From: Bacteroidales bacterium
GTDB lineage: Bacteria > Bacteroidota > Bacteroidia > Bacteroidales > Bacteroidaceae
Reading direction: 5' to 3'
DNA: 64,000 bases
Assembly (NCBI GenBank): GCA_015060865.1
Contig: SUXS01000001.1
Span: 1-64,000, forward strand
Shown here: positions 40,538 through 50,314 of the stretch, piece by piece
Position numbering within the stretch: position 1 is the first letter of the stretch
Layout of the letters: the number at the start of each line of letters is the position of its first letter
The notes under the pieces: generated by a model
What the model was told of the DNA's origin: nothing
Seen by the model: the letters and a program-made list of their open reading frames with translations, nothing else
The model's database searches: none
Position numbers and translations under genes: made by a program

Positions 40538-40566
40538 AAATTCATAATTCAAAATTCAGAATTAAT
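40538..40566 (+). repeat. family D repeat between rplY terminator and pth
   Basis: AATTCATAATTCAAAATTCA then GAATTAA, nearly identical to 9759-9788 before the HU gene. It occupies the place where the pth ribosome binding site would be. Confidence 0.75.
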
Positions 40567-40569
40567 TAC

Positions 40570-41151
40570 GTGAAATACCTAATAGTAGGCCTGGGAAATC
40601 CCGGCTATGAATACGACGGCACACGCCACAACATCGGCTTCCGCGTGGTAGACGCACTGGCCAAGGCGGCTGGCGTCGCCTTCGAGGACAAGCGCTACGG
40701 GTTCGTGGCCCAGATGAGAGTGAAGAACGCACAGCTCGTGCTGCTCAAGCCCACTACCTACATGAACCTCAGCGGCAATGCCGTGCGCTATTGGCTGGAG
40801 AAGGAGAACATCCCCAACGAGAACCTGCTCATCGTGGTGGACGACCTATCGCTACCCACAGGCACCCTGCGCCTCAAGGGCAAGGGCAGCGACGGCGGAC
40901 ACAACGGACTGAAGCACATCGCCCAGCTCATAGGGCAGAACTACGCCCGCCTGAAGTTCGGCATCGGCAATGAGTTTCCCCGAGGAACACAGGTCGACTA
41001 CGTGCTCGGCAAGTTTGACGCCGAGGACGAGGCCATCATCGAGCAGCAGCTACCCACGGCCTGCGACATCATCAAGAGCTTCTGCCTCGCCGGTATCACC
41101 ATCACGATGAACCAATACAACAAGAAGGGAGTAGGCCTCCCCCCTGCTTAA
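40570..41151 (+). CDS. pth: peptidyl-tRNA hydrolase
   Basis: 193 residues from the GTG at 40570 ([20 protein letters not shown]). Upstream frames at 40495 and 40531 would only add terminator- and repeat-encoded residues, so I reject them. The catalytic His of TRHNIGF, the Asn of [10 protein letters not shown], the Asp of VVDDLSLP, and [14 protein letters not shown] are all present. The enzyme recycles peptidyl-tRNAs dropped from ribosomes. The final residues GVGLPPA and the stop codon are encoded by the left end of a family A repeat. Confidence 0.94.
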   Translation: MKYLIVGLGNPGYEYDGTRHNIGFRVVDALAKAAGVAFEDKRYGFVAQMRVKNAQLVLLKPTTYMNLSGNAVRYWLEKENIPNENLLIVVDDLSLPTGTLRLKGKGSDGGHNGLKHIAQLIGQNYARLKFGIGNEFPRGTQVDYVLGKFDAEDEAIIEQQLPTACDIIKSFCLAGITITMNQYNKKGVGLPPA

Positions 41152-41253
41152 AGCTCGCAAGCGAGACTCCTTGGTGCCGATAAACCGGCAGTCGTCGCAA
41201 CCGACGCTCATTTCGCGTCGGCCCAAGGAGGGGTGACTCAGTCATCGCGGAAA
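41136..41253 (+). repeat. family A-like repeat overlapping the end of pth
   Basis: CCTCCCCCCTGCTTAAAGCT, then GCTCGCAAGCGAG, GCCGATAAACCGGC, CGACGC..GCGTCG hairpins and CCCAAGGAGGGG, ending in the conserved CATCGCGGA (ATCGCGG at 41244-41250). It supplies the last pth codons and its stop. Confidence 0.8.
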
Positions 41254-41304
41254 CATTCCGCAATCATGATATTACGTTACTAAACTCCTAATTAAAAAAG
41301 ACGC

Positions 41305-41733
41305 TTGGAAGCAAGAATTGACAAATGGCTATGGGCGGTGCGCCTTTACAAGACCCGCTCGATGGCGACAGATGCCTGCAAGAAAGGACAGGTAACGATG
41401 AACGGCGCGACGATGAAACCCTCGAAGACCATCAAGGAGGGCGATGTGGTGAGTGTGCGCAAACCGCCCATCACCTATACCTTCCGTGTGCTCAAGGCCA
41501 TAGAAAACCGCGTGGGAGCCAAACTCGTGCCCGAGATGCTGGAGAACATTACCCCCAAGGAGCAGTACGACATCCTCGAGATGAGCAAGATAAGCGGATT
41601 TGCCAACCGTATGCGAGGCACCGGACGCCCCACCAAGAAGGAGCGCCGCGACCTTGACGAGTTCCTGGGCGACGACAACTTCGGTGCCGACCTCTTCTTC
41701 TTTGACGATGAGGATGAGGACGACGAAGACTAA
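41305..41733 (+). CDS. hslR: S4-domain RNA-binding protein (Hsp15-like)
   Basis: 142 residues, apparently from a TTG at 41305 (MEARIDKWLWAVRLYKTRSM); no ATG exists at the proper place. S4 domain: RIDKWLWAVRLYKTRSMATD, KKGQVTMNGATMKPSKTIKE, GDVVSVRKPPITYTFRV. The tail is strongly acidic (FFFDDEDEDDED). Hsp15 proteins bind 50S subunits carrying stalled nascent chains, which fits the neighbour pth. The stop codon overlaps that of mazG on the other strand by 4 bases. Confidence 0.88.
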   Translation: MEARIDKWLWAVRLYKTRSMATDACKKGQVTMNGATMKPSKTIKEGDVVSVRKPPITYTFRVLKAIENRVGAKLVPEMLENITPKEQYDILEMSKISGFANRMRGTGRPTKKERRDLDEFLGDDNFGADLFFFDDEDEDDED

Positions 41734-42521
41734 CCCTGCGCTTCGTTGCGCTTAGCCTCATCCCACAGCGCATCCATCTCTTCCAATGTCATATCCTTGA
41801 GATTGCGTCCCTGGGCTATGGCATTCTCCTCCACATAGTTAAAACGGCGGATAAATTTCTGATTCGTACGTTCCAGCGCATTATCGGGGCTGAGCCCGTT
41901 CATGCGTGCCACATTGATGGCGGCAAACAGCAGGTCACCTAGTTCGGCTTCGGCCAAATCATGGTTGTCATGCTCCAGTTCTACTTTGAGTTCCTCAATC
42001 TCCTCAAGCAGTTTGTCCCAAGCCCCCGATGCGTCGTCCCACTCGAAACCTACGTTGCGTGCCTTCTCCTGTATACGATAGGCCTTTACAATCGACGGCA
42101 GCCCAGCCGGAACTCCACTGAGTACCCGTTTGTTCCCCCCCTTCTCCTTCAGTTTGAGCTGTTCCCAGTTTTCAGATACCTGTGCGGCATTCTCCACCTC
42201 CACAGTGCCAAACACGTGTGGATGACGAAAGATAAGCTTGTCGCACAAGCGATCACACACATTCTTCATGTCAAACGCCCCCTTCTCTGAAGCTATTTTG
42301 GCATAGAAAGCTACATGCAACAACACATCGCCCAGCTCCTTACAGATGTTGGCCTCATCCTCATTGATTAGGGCATCGCACAGCTCATACACCTCTTCTA
42401 TCGTATTGGGCCGCAAGCTTTCATTAGTCTGTTTACGATCCCATGGACATTTCTCACGCAATTCGTCCAGCACATCCAGGAAGCGTCCGAAGGCCTCCAT
42501 TTGCTCTTGTCTTGTACTCAT
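41730..42521 (-). CDS. mazG: MazG nucleoside triphosphate pyrophosphohydrolase
   Basis: 263 residues from the ATG at 42519-42521 (MSTRQEQMEAFGRFLDVLDE). An upstream start at 42566 is excluded because the minus-strand -7 TACCTTTG lies at 42544-42551. Two MazG repeats: the first with CPWDRKQTNESLRPNTIEEV then YELCDALINEDEANICKELG (EExxE and ExxD metal motifs); the second with WDKLLEEIEELKVELEHDNH and AEAELGDLLFAAINVARM. It hydrolyses (d)NTPs to monophosphates and affects ppGpp and oxidised nucleotide levels. The length equals the E. coli enzyme. Confidence 0.95.
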   Translation of the reverse strand: MSTRQEQMEAFGRFLDVLDELREKCPWDRKQTNESLRPNTIEEVYELCDALINEDEANICKELGDVLLHVAFYAKIASEKGAFDMKNVCDRLCDKLIFRHPHVFGTVEVENAAQVSENWEQLKLKEKGGNKRVLSGVPAGLPSIVKAYRIQEKARNVGFEWDDASGAWDKLLEEIEELKVELEHDNHDLAEAELGDLLFAAINVARMNGLSPDNALERTNQKFIRRFNYVEENAIAQGRNLKDMTLEEMDALWDEAKRNEAQG

Positions 42522-42543
42522 ACCATCATATATTTCTGACACG

Positions 42544-42551
42544 CAAAGGTA
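42544..42551 (-). promoter_or_regulatory. mazG -7 promoter element
   Basis: TACCTTTG on the minus strand, 22 bases before the ATG; it decides the mazG start. Confidence 0.6.
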
Positions 42552-42698
42552 ATGCTTTATCGGCAAATCACCACTACCCTACCCCAAATATAAAACAAAA
42601 AAAAGAAAGATACAGTAAAATATCCGAAGACACTACCCTGCAGTATTCCCACATCCTTGCAACTTTATACAATGAGATCTTTTATTTCAAGAAAGCAA

Positions 42699-42729
42699 TT
42701 ACCCCTGCCGCAGGTTGCAACAGGGGTAA
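42699..42729. terminator. hairpin between mazG and the large surface-protein gene
   Basis: TTACCCCTG (42699-42707) pairs perfectly with CAGGGGTAA (42721-42729). It lies about 45 bases past the stop of the 42774-45650 gene and likely terminates it. Confidence 0.6.
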
Positions 42730-42773
42730 CTTATTTTTAAGGGCGCTTGCAGACGCCGTATATGCATGTTTTA

Positions 42774-45650
42774 TTATCGCATCATCACCTTGGCAGATGT
42801 AGTGGTGCCGTCAGCACGTACTTCACGACGGATGACTACGCCTTGCTGTGCACCGTGTACCTTCACACCCATGAGGTTGTAGTACTCAACAGCTACTACA
42901 GGAGCAGAGGTGGCATTGTGGATACCATCGCCAGGCACATCTTCGGGAACGAATGGGATGAGCTTCCAGCCGAAGTTGTAGGCCGAGTTCACGCCACGTC
43001 CCACGGTGGTTCCGCCAGGGAGCATCACGTTGGTCCATCCCTTAGCAAACGAACCGTTACCGCCTACGATGCAATAGCAAGTACCATTATAGAAGATACG
43101 GAAGCCATGCCACAGCACGTTGGAAGGATCGTACACGTTATATACGCCGCCATATACGCTCTGCATGTTTTCCTTGATGTGATAGAAGTTTTCAGAAGCA
43201 CTACTTCCTGCCTCTTCTTCCTCTTCAAGGGTCCATGTAAGCCCGTCGTTCTTACGGGTAGCGATGGCGTATACGCCATTGGTCTCATCGTATCCGATAT
43301 GCCATACCTGAGCGTTCTGCTGCGTGAAGGTAGAGTCAATCAACGCACTGACAGGTGTAGCCACCTTAGTGCCTCCGCCAGGAGCTGTGATATAGTTTCC
43401 AGTAACGGCATCCTGGATATAGTAGAGTCCGTCAGCCAAGATCTGCCAATCGGTAAGGTCGAGCAGCGTATCGGCAGGTGCCACATCGCTACCCAAGCAC
43501 ACGCCATATCCTGCCGATGCATAGAGGGCATTAATATAGTCGTCAATGGTGATGACCATCTGGTTCACTTCGGGCTGTGATGCCAAGTGCACGGCATACA
43601 TATTCTCGGCCACCTTTACAATAGAGTCGAGGTTGGCATAGGCCACGCTGTCTACCTGTGCAAATCCGGTACCGATCTTGTCGGCCATAGCGCCCAGCAC
43701 CTCTTTACCTTTTTCGATGGCAGGAGGCAATACGCTGAAGTCCTCGGCAGGAGTATAAGGATTGAAGAACAGGAGGCCGCTATTCTCGGCATCGGCCTTG
43801 GTGTAAACTCCCTCTTCACCCTTGCTACCCAATACATAAAGGGTATCGATTTTTGAGAGTGCGTTACCATTTCCATTATGGCGGCAGTCGCCCAATGTCA
43901 CGGCAATCTTGTCACCAGCCTTGAGGTTGGCAAAGAACTGGATGTCCGCAGGATCCGTATTGCTGTTATAGGATACAAAATCGGTAATCTGACTTACATT
44001 AGTTGCCCCATTCTGCACATAGTAAGCATAGCTTCTAAGGTCGCCACGATTCTTGGCTGCACGATTGGCATCTTGCGAAGATATCGTGGAATGGAATATA
44101 TACACACCATCCTGAGAAGCCGTAAAGATAGCTACAGGGGGGGTATCCTTCAACGGATGGAATATACCGTCGGTTCTGATATAGAGCCATGAGGTAGATG
44201 CCTGGTTGTGCCATGAGAGTATACCGTTGGCAGTGCCCTTGCCATCTTCGCTATAGCCGGTATCACAACCTGCATTGTTGATGTCCCACTGCTCGATGGT
44301 ACCGCCCGAAAGCAGACCAAAGCTCCATACGCCATTGCCCATGAAGAGCTCGTCGTGAGCGTAAGCCTCTTCTTCAATGGTGGCATCGTAGGGGAACAGG
44401 CGAGAGTTGAGCGGAAGAGTGAAGTCAATGGTCACCATGGCATTCCAGAAATCAGCAACCGTAGCCCACATCTCATCCAACATAGGAAGCAGCTCGGAAG
44501 CTGTCATCCCACCAGCCTCATAGACATCCATGCAATTGGATATGTTTTCCTGCAACTCATTCATTCTATCCATCCATGCAGCCGGGAACGTACCATAGGA
44601 GGTACCCGCCTCGCAAGTGTTCAATATGAAATCGATTGAGTCCGCCAAGATGTAAAGTTGCTCAGCAACCACCACTTTCGACTTTGCCTCATCCAAAGAG
44701 GCTACCTGGGCGCTAATCTCCGCTGTATCGGCCTCTGCCATATCATAGAGGGTAATGGAGTTCTCGATAGTCTCGCTCAGCTGGCCTACCAAGTCGACTA
44801 AATTTTCGTGTGTAAGGTATGAGTCACGCACTTCCTGCGCCTCACCAATCGCTACATTGAGGCCTGCATAGGCTCCTATCGAAGCATCTACGGCAGCCAT
44901 AGCATCTACCAAATTGGTGATAGCCTCCTGAACGGCTTCTACCGATTCTGCTCCAGTGGAGAGGAGGTCTTGAGCCATAGCCAGACATTCGGTCAAGGTG
45001 TTGAACGCAGCTATCTGCACTTTTACAGTGTCAGAATAGGTCTCAGCCTTGGCTATTGCATCATTTAGTGCAAAGCAAGCTACGGTAAGTTCCTTATCCA
45101 AACCTTCGGAATAGTAATAGAGCTGGGCATTGTCCCAGGCAATCCAGTTGGCTGTAGTGGCCGAGGTCTTGAAACCTACGGTCAGCGAACCATCAACCAC
45201 TTCTGTGGCCACATAGAACCTCTCGGGTACTCCGTTGCCGGTAGACACCGTTTCCAATACGTCGTTGGCATAGAGATAGGTACCCTCTACAACCGAACCA
45301 TCACCTTGCTGGCATGCGATACAGGCAGCCGAGAAGAGATAATGCCCGTCAGGCAAATCAACCAGTGTCTGTGACAAGGATATGTCGTCCAGATAAGCAA
45401 TGCTGGAAGCCGAAGATGCTTTCCATTGCTCAATGAACTGGCCGCCAAACATTGGCGTATAGTTGTCTCCCTTGGCACTAACCTTAAAGCCGTTGTTGTT
45501 CCACAATGCCAAAGCCGTCTCCCCAGTCTCAGCATTCGACATGTCGGCAGCCTTCAGTTCAGAAGTCAAATCTTCACCTTGCCAGGCATACCCCATGAAA
45601 GGCAGCAAAGCAGCTGCCAAAAGAGTCATTTTACGTAAAGTTTTACTCAT
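42774..45650 (-). CDS. large secreted multi-domain surface protein with C-terminal sorting-like tail
   Basis: 958 residues; signal peptide MSKTLRKMTLLAAALLPFMG then YAWQ. Residues about 30-180 form a beta-sandwich ending TTANWIAWDNAQLYYYS. About 185-400 are helical repeats of the FIVAR kind (FALNDAIAKAETYSDTVKVQ; EAITNLVDAMAAVDASIGAY). About 420-640 form a second beta domain (GGTIEQWDINNAGCDTGYSE). From about 740 there is a lectin-like module (ILADGLYYIQDAVTGNYITA). The end, YYNLMGVKVHGAQQGVVIRR then EVRADG and SAKVMMR, resembles type IX secretion tails. It may bind glycans at the cell surface. The substrate is unknown and it stands alone, not in a PUL. Confidence 0.7.
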   Translation of the reverse strand: MSKTLRKMTLLAAALLPFMGYAWQGEDLTSELKAADMSNAETGETALALWNNNGFKVSAKGDNYTPMFGGQFIEQWKASSASSIAYLDDISLSQTLVDLPDGHYLFSAACIACQQGDGSVVEGTYLYANDVLETVSTGNGVPERFYVATEVVDGSLTVGFKTSATTANWIAWDNAQLYYYSEGLDKELTVACFALNDAIAKAETYSDTVKVQIAAFNTLTECLAMAQDLLSTGAESVEAVQEAITNLVDAMAAVDASIGAYAGLNVAIGEAQEVRDSYLTHENLVDLVGQLSETIENSITLYDMAEADTAEISAQVASLDEAKSKVVVAEQLYILADSIDFILNTCEAGTSYGTFPAAWMDRMNELQENISNCMDVYEAGGMTASELLPMLDEMWATVADFWNAMVTIDFTLPLNSRLFPYDATIEEEAYAHDELFMGNGVWSFGLLSGGTIEQWDINNAGCDTGYSEDGKGTANGILSWHNQASTSWLYIRTDGIFHPLKDTPPVAIFTASQDGVYIFHSTISSQDANRAAKNRGDLRSYAYYVQNGATNVSQITDFVSYNSNTDPADIQFFANLKAGDKIAVTLGDCRHNGNGNALSKIDTLYVLGSKGEEGVYTKADAENSGLLFFNPYTPAEDFSVLPPAIEKGKEVLGAMADKIGTGFAQVDSVAYANLDSIVKVAENMYAVHLASQPEVNQMVITIDDYINALYASAGYGVCLGSDVAPADTLLDLTDWQILADGLYYIQDAVTGNYITAPGGGTKVATPVSALIDSTFTQQNAQVWHIGYDETNGVYAIATRKNDGLTWTLEEEEEAGSSASENFYHIKENMQSVYGGVYNVYDPSNVLWHGFRIFYNGTCYCIVGGNGSFAKGWTNVMLPGGTTVGRGVNSAYNFGWKLIPFVPEDVPGDGIHNATSAPVVAVEYYNLMGVKVHGAQQGVVIRREVRADGTTTSAKVMMR

Positions 45651-45759
45651 GATAATGATATTTAAGTTAATAATAGAATGTTTTTAGCTTTTTTTGTTTT
45701 TATTGGCCAAAAATAATTATTTTTTTTCACCGCTCCAAAAATCAAGATATTTTTTTTCG

Positions 45760-45767
45760 TATCTTCG
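45760..45767 (+). promoter_or_regulatory. nfo -7 promoter element
   Basis: TATCTTCG, 24 bases before the ATG of the endonuclease IV gene. Confidence 0.5.
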
Positions 45768-45791
45768 CACTATCAACCAAAAATTAGGACA

Positions 45792-46640
45792 ATGAAACAC
45801 ATAGGACCGCATGTATCCGCTTCGGGGGGCGTAGAATATGCCCCACTCAATGCCAAAGATTTGGGAGCTACAGCCTTTGCCCTCTTCACCCGCAACCAAC
45901 GCCAATGGGTATCAAAGCCACTGACCGAGACCAGCATCAACCTCTTCAAGGAACGCTGCGCCGAATATGGCTACGATGCAAAATATATACTGCCCCACGA
46001 CAGCTATCTCATCAACCTCGGGCATCCTCAGGAAGAGGGTCTGGCGAAGTCGCGCGCGGCATTCTACGATGAGATGCACCGCTGCGAACAGCTGGGGCTC
46101 ACGATGCTCAACTTCCATCCTGGCAGCCACCTCAACGAAATAGACAAGGATGCCTGCCTGGCCCGTATTGCCGAGAGTATCAATATCGCTATAGAGCGCA
46201 CCCAAGGAGTGACAGCCGTCATTGAAAACACAGCCGGACAAGGCAGCAACCTGGGCTTCTCATTCTACCAGTTAGCCCAGATCATCGAGCAGGTAGAAGA
46301 CAAAAGTCGTGTGGGAGTATGTCTGGACACTTGCCACACCTATTCGGCAGGCTATGACATCAAAGATGATTATGAAACCGTATTCCAGGAATTTGAAGAG
46401 GTAGTGGGGTTCAACTATCTGAAAGCCATCCACCTCAATGACACCAAAAAGGCACTGGGTTCCCGGGTAGACCGCCATGAGAGTATAGGATTGGGCCTCT
46501 TGGGAATAGACTTCTTCAAACGCTTCATGCAAGACCCGCGTTTCAATGACATCCCCCTCATATTGGAGACGCCCGACGAAACAAGATGGGCCGACGAGAT
46601 AGCCCTGCTCAAGAGTTTCGAACGACAGGATATCGGCTAA
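45792..46640 (+). CDS. nfo: deoxyribonuclease IV (AP endonuclease)
   Basis: 282 residues with all hallmarks of endonuclease [22 protein letters not shown] at the start, [74 protein letters not shown] and a C-terminal LILETPD. These residues bind three zinc ions. It incises abasic sites and oxidised 3' ends in base-excision repair. It is transcribed from its own promoter; its neighbours are unrelated. Confidence 0.97.
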   Translation: MKHIGPHVSASGGVEYAPLNAKDLGATAFALFTRNQRQWVSKPLTETSINLFKERCAEYGYDAKYILPHDSYLINLGHPQEEGLAKSRAAFYDEMHRCEQLGLTMLNFHPGSHLNEIDKDACLARIAESINIAIERTQGVTAVIENTAGQGSNLGFSFYQLAQIIEQVEDKSRVGVCLDTCHTYSAGYDIKDDYETVFQEFEEVVGFNYLKAIHLNDTKKALGSRVDRHESIGLGLLGIDFFKRFMQDPRFNDIPLILETPDETRWADEIALLKSFERQDIG

Positions 46641-46663
46641 GGCACTGCCTGAATGACATCGTC

Positions 46664-47431
46664 TCAGCGCAACACGATTTGCTTTCTTTCTATATCATAA
46701 TAGAGGTCATCGCTATCCAGGAAGGCTGATATATAGCCATCTGCCGACAGTTCATCAAGCGTACCATCCTGCAAGCCATCCTGCCGCAAGAGCCACAGGC
46801 GGTCGGCTGTTTGGAAAGCAATCTCCAGATCATGAGTCGACAGCAGGATAAGTTTGTCCTGCTCATGCGCCAAGCGACGCAACAGCTGCATCATTGCAAT
46901 CTTGCTGGGATAATCGAGAAAGGCCGTTGGCTCATCCAACAAGATGACAGGTGTCTGTTGGGCTAGCGCCTTGGCAATCATCGCCTTCTGACGTTCGCCA
47001 TCACTCACCTGATATATTTTCCTATGGCGAAGCCCTGCCAGCCCGACAAGCCTGATAGCCTCGTCTACAATGCGGACATCCTCATCCGAGAGGGTTCCCC
47101 AGAAATTCGTATACGGCGATCTTCCCATGCCAACCACCTCCTCTATAGTCAAGTCGGCCTGCAAGTTCCTCTCGGTCAGGACCACACCCACCAACCCTGA
47201 GAGTTCCTTTGGGGTATAATCGGCAAGCGGACGTCCGCCAATACACACTTCACCGCGCAGTGGCTGCTGAAAAGCAGCCATCGTACGCATGAGCGTAGAC
47301 TTCCCCACCCCATTGGCACCTATCAGGCATGTTAGTTGCCCACATGACAACGAGGCACTGAGCGTCTCAGCTACAATATGGCGATCGCTGTCATCGTCAT
47401 ACCCGATATAAAGATTGCGTAACTCCAACAT
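46664..47431 (-). CDS. FecE/HmuV-type ABC transporter ATPase
   Basis: A 255-residue nucleotide-binding protein: Walker A GANGVGKST, Q-loop region VVLTERNLQADLTIEEVVGM, signature VSDGERQK, Walker B VILLDEPTAFLD, switch STHDLEIA. The GRSPYTNFWG segment after the Q-loop is typical of iron-siderophore, heme or cobalamin importer ATPases (FecCD partners). No permease or binding-protein gene is next to it in this window; the gene upstream is a peptidase, so it may serve a transporter encoded elsewhere. Confidence 0.85.
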   Translation of the reverse strand: MLELRNLYIGYDDDSDRHIVAETLSASLSCGQLTCLIGANGVGKSTLMRTMAAFQQPLRGEVCIGGRPLADYTPKELSGLVGVVLTERNLQADLTIEEVVGMGRSPYTNFWGTLSDEDVRIVDEAIRLVGLAGLRHRKIYQVSDGERQKAMIAKALAQQTPVILLDEPTAFLDYPSKIAMMQLLRRLAHEQDKLILLSTHDLEIAFQTADRLWLLRQDGLQDGTLDELSADGYISAFLDSDDLYYDIERKQIVLR

Positions 47432-47446
47432 ATCCCCTCCTCAGCA

Positions 47447-48730
47447 CTATTCACACCAAACACGAAGAATCTCCTTTATCTCTTTCTGCACCTCTTCGGG
47501 CATCGTGGCAATACGAGCCTTATGCGAGCCTTCGGGTTCCACGAACACGTGCATCCGCCTCTTGCCTTCAAGCCAAGTAACACCTGTAGCCGTCCATGGG
47601 TCGTACTCACCGTAGATGAACATCATCGGGCAGTCCTCATTGGCCAGAAAGCTATTGACACGTTCGTACAACGACGCATCAAATTCTATATAGGAAAGCG
47701 AGTCGGGAATCATTACACGGCGCATATATCCCTCGGCATGAGGTACCGAAAGATATGCCTCAAATGGCTTCGTATCATAGCCATAATAACCCAACTCACG
47801 CATAGCCTGCACGTTAAACGGAGTATAGGGAGTCTGCTGGGCAAAATAGCTTGGCTCACATTTCGCTATCAGATGGCGATAATATATACTGTCCGAATCT
47901 TCCGCTGAAGGTATCTGCTCCACCTTATCCCCCCACTGCCAAAAGGCAAACGAATATTCAAGCACCGCCAAATCAAAAATCTCACTTACCGGAACCCTAA
48001 AGGTATATCCCTTGCTACGGCAATAGTCGGCAAACATAGGTTGAAGAGCTTCACGGCGCTTAAGCGTCTCCAGTTGAAAATCGCGAATACGCGCACGTTG
48101 TGTGGGGACACCTGCCCCCTCAATGAAGGGTTCGTGACGGCCATCTTCAAGCGACCTGTTGAGAGGAGCCACATACGATACCGTACCATCCACATCGTCA
48201 GGATAGAACGTCCTATAAAACAACGCAGTCTGCCCCCCCTTACTAATACCTGTGGCAAACCACTTCCCGGGATATATGCTTCTCAGCAGATTGCGTATAT
48301 GATGGTAATCCCCCACTGAGTTCTTCACCGTAAGGTATTGCCAGTCACACGGGAAAGGAGTAGAGTCAAGGAAATAGCGATGCTCTACAAAAACAAGGTT
48401 GGCATCAAGCAACGTAGACAACTCTTCCTGATAAGACGGGTTCATGGCATATGCCGCCCCATACCCCTCAGTGACCAATACCGTAGGGCGGTCAAAGCCA
48501 CGATGCTTGACTATCACCCGCTGTTCAAAAGTACCCGCTCCGGCATCTTCCCAATCCAGCTGCTGCCTCACATGAAACACCAGCTTCTCCAACTTGTCTA
48601 CAGACTGTAGAACCGTCAGCCTACCCACCTGAGGCAAGCCACCAAGCCTATCACTCAACTCCGTAGCGCCAACAGCCATTGTAGCCCAAAGCATCAATAC
48701 GGACAACATTCCTCGGTACAATATACGCAT
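47447..48730 (-). CDS. S37-family (PS-10) secreted aminopeptidase
   Basis: 427 residues; signal peptide MRILYRGMLSVLMLWATMAV then GATELS. Alpha/beta-hydrolase features include ANLVFVEHRYF, the nucleophile elbow GISKGGQTALFYRTFYPDDV (Ser in GISKG) and a late MFIYGEYDPW with a likely Asp, then a C-terminal His near GSHKAR. This is the layout of the tripeptidyl-aminopeptidase-like S37 family known from Streptomyces and found as S28/S37 homologues in Bacteroidales. Exported, so it probably trims peptides in the periplasm. Sixteen bases separate it from the ATPase gene downstream. Confidence 0.85.
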   Translation of the reverse strand: MRILYRGMLSVLMLWATMAVGATELSDRLGGLPQVGRLTVLQSVDKLEKLVFHVRQQLDWEDAGAGTFEQRVIVKHRGFDRPTVLVTEGYGAAYAMNPSYQEELSTLLDANLVFVEHRYFLDSTPFPCDWQYLTVKNSVGDYHHIRNLLRSIYPGKWFATGISKGGQTALFYRTFYPDDVDGTVSYVAPLNRSLEDGRHEPFIEGAGVPTQRARIRDFQLETLKRREALQPMFADYCRSKGYTFRVPVSEIFDLAVLEYSFAFWQWGDKVEQIPSAEDSDSIYYRHLIAKCEPSYFAQQTPYTPFNVQAMRELGYYGYDTKPFEAYLSVPHAEGYMRRVMIPDSLSYIEFDASLYERVNSFLANEDCPMMFIYGEYDPWTATGVTWLEGKRRMHVFVEPEGSHKARIATMPEEVQKEIKEILRVWCE

Positions 48731-48877
48731 TCTCTATTCCTTTAAATATTGATTTAAATACAAAATTAGCCCACTTACACTATACAAAGATATACATTTT
48801 TCTTAAACAAAGTTAATGCTCAGTCATTTTTTATCCACGCATGACACTTCCAGCAACAATTATTACCTCGTTTTCAT

Positions 48878-48885
48878 TATCTTTG
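48878..48885 (+). promoter_or_regulatory. -7 promoter element of the DUF5103 gene
   Basis: TATCTTTG, ending 24 bases before the ATG at 48910. It rules out an in-frame start at 48841. Confidence 0.55.
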
Positions 48886-48909
48886 CAAATAATTATACCA
48901 ACGTCCAAG

Positions 48910-50178
48910 ATGACTACACACACTCCCAAATACCTATTTCTATTCTTCTGGCTGATGGCATCGCTTTCCACAAGTGCACAAAGCAACAAGGTAAACGACC
49001 CCATGATACACACCCTACAGACCATTGTCAACGACGATTGGTTGCTTGACGATGTCATCACACTCGGCTCCGAGGATTGGGTAAGAATTTCATTCGACCA
49101 TTTCTCGCACGACTATCATAGGTTTATCTACAAAATCATCCATTGCAATGCAGACTGGAGCCCCTCGGACCTATTCGAAGTTGACTATATGGACGGATTC
49201 AACGGGCAGCCCATCGAAGACTATGAGAATTCGCTCAACACCACCATGCTTTATACACACTACCGGCTGGACCTACCCAACGAGAACATACAGTTCAAGG
49301 TTTCGGGTAATTACAAAGTAGAGATCTACAAAGATGACGATGAGAACGATAGCGACACCCCTGTAGCTATTGCCTGTTTCCGCATAGTGGAGCCACGCGT
49401 AGCACTCAACGCATCAGTCACCGCCAACACCGACACCGACACTTACCAAAGCCACCAACAGGTATCATTCACCATCAACTATAACAGCAACGAAGTCATC
49501 AACCCTACCACAGAATTCAAACCGTACATCTATCAGAACAACCGCACCGACAATGCCGTAAGCGACCTCAAGCCCACCTACGAAAGTCCTGGACATCTGG
49601 AATATACCCATAACCGCAGCCTCATCTTCCCCGCAGGCAATGAATACCGCCGCTTTGAAATCATCAATATGCACTATGCCACACAAGGGGTAGACAAGAT
49701 TACCTATTATGCCCCTTATTATCACGCCGAACTCTTAGCCGATTACCCCCGACGCAACTACAGTTTCGATCAGGACCATGACGGACGTTACCTCATACGC
49801 TACAATCTCGCCGAGCACAATGATACGGAAGCAGACTATATGTTCGTACACTTCAGTCTCGAAATGCCACCACTCTCAGGCGGAAAATTCTACTTATCGG
49901 GAGAGTTCACCTACAACGATTTCACGCCCCCCTTCCAGGCCACATACAACGAAACCTCAAAATCCTACGAGACTACCGTAATGCTTAAACAGGGAGCATA
50001 CGACTTTCTATACCTTTGGGTTCCCGATGGGACCACATCCGGACATACCGGTCCTTCTGCCGGAAATTTCTATGAGACAGAGAATGAATACCAGATATAC
50101 ATCTATCACCGGCCATTTGGTGGACGATACGACAAACTTGTGGGTACGCAACAAATAAAGTTCACTCAAGAGCAATAG
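48910..50178 (+). CDS. DUF5103 type IX secretion system plug protein
   Basis: 422 residues from ATG 48910; signal peptide MTTHTPKYLFLFFWLMASLS then TSAQ. The conserved pattern FDHFSHDYHRFIYKIIHCNA then DWSPSDLFEVDYMDGFNG, followed by NTTMLYTHYRLDLPNENIQF, defines the DUF5103 (PorV/plug-associated) family. A C-terminal domain with DFLYLWVPDG follows. In T9SS organisms this protein seals or gates the SprA translocon. The presence of a T9SS-like tail on the 42774 protein fits. Confidence 0.9.
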   Translation: MTTHTPKYLFLFFWLMASLSTSAQSNKVNDPMIHTLQTIVNDDWLLDDVITLGSEDWVRISFDHFSHDYHRFIYKIIHCNADWSPSDLFEVDYMDGFNGQPIEDYENSLNTTMLYTHYRLDLPNENIQFKVSGNYKVEIYKDDDENDSDTPVAIACFRIVEPRVALNASVTANTDTDTYQSHQQVSFTINYNSNEVINPTTEFKPYIYQNNRTDNAVSDLKPTYESPGHLEYTHNRSLIFPAGNEYRRFEIINMHYATQGVDKITYYAPYYHAELLADYPRRNYSFDQDHDGRYLIRYNLAEHNDTEADYMFVHFSLEMPPLSGGKFYLSGEFTYNDFTPPFQATYNETSKSYETTVMLKQGAYDFLYLWVPDGTTSGHTGPSAGNFYETENEYQIYIYHRPFGGRYDKLVGTQQIKFTQEQ

Positions 50179-50314
50179 CATCACCCCGCACAAAAGTCCA
50201 TGGTGAATTTGTACAATATCTACATGCGTAAACGTACAGAGCGCAAGCGCCAGACAAGGCAATAACCCACTCTAACAAAGCTGATTACGCATAAAAGATA
50301 CAAAACAAATAGAA

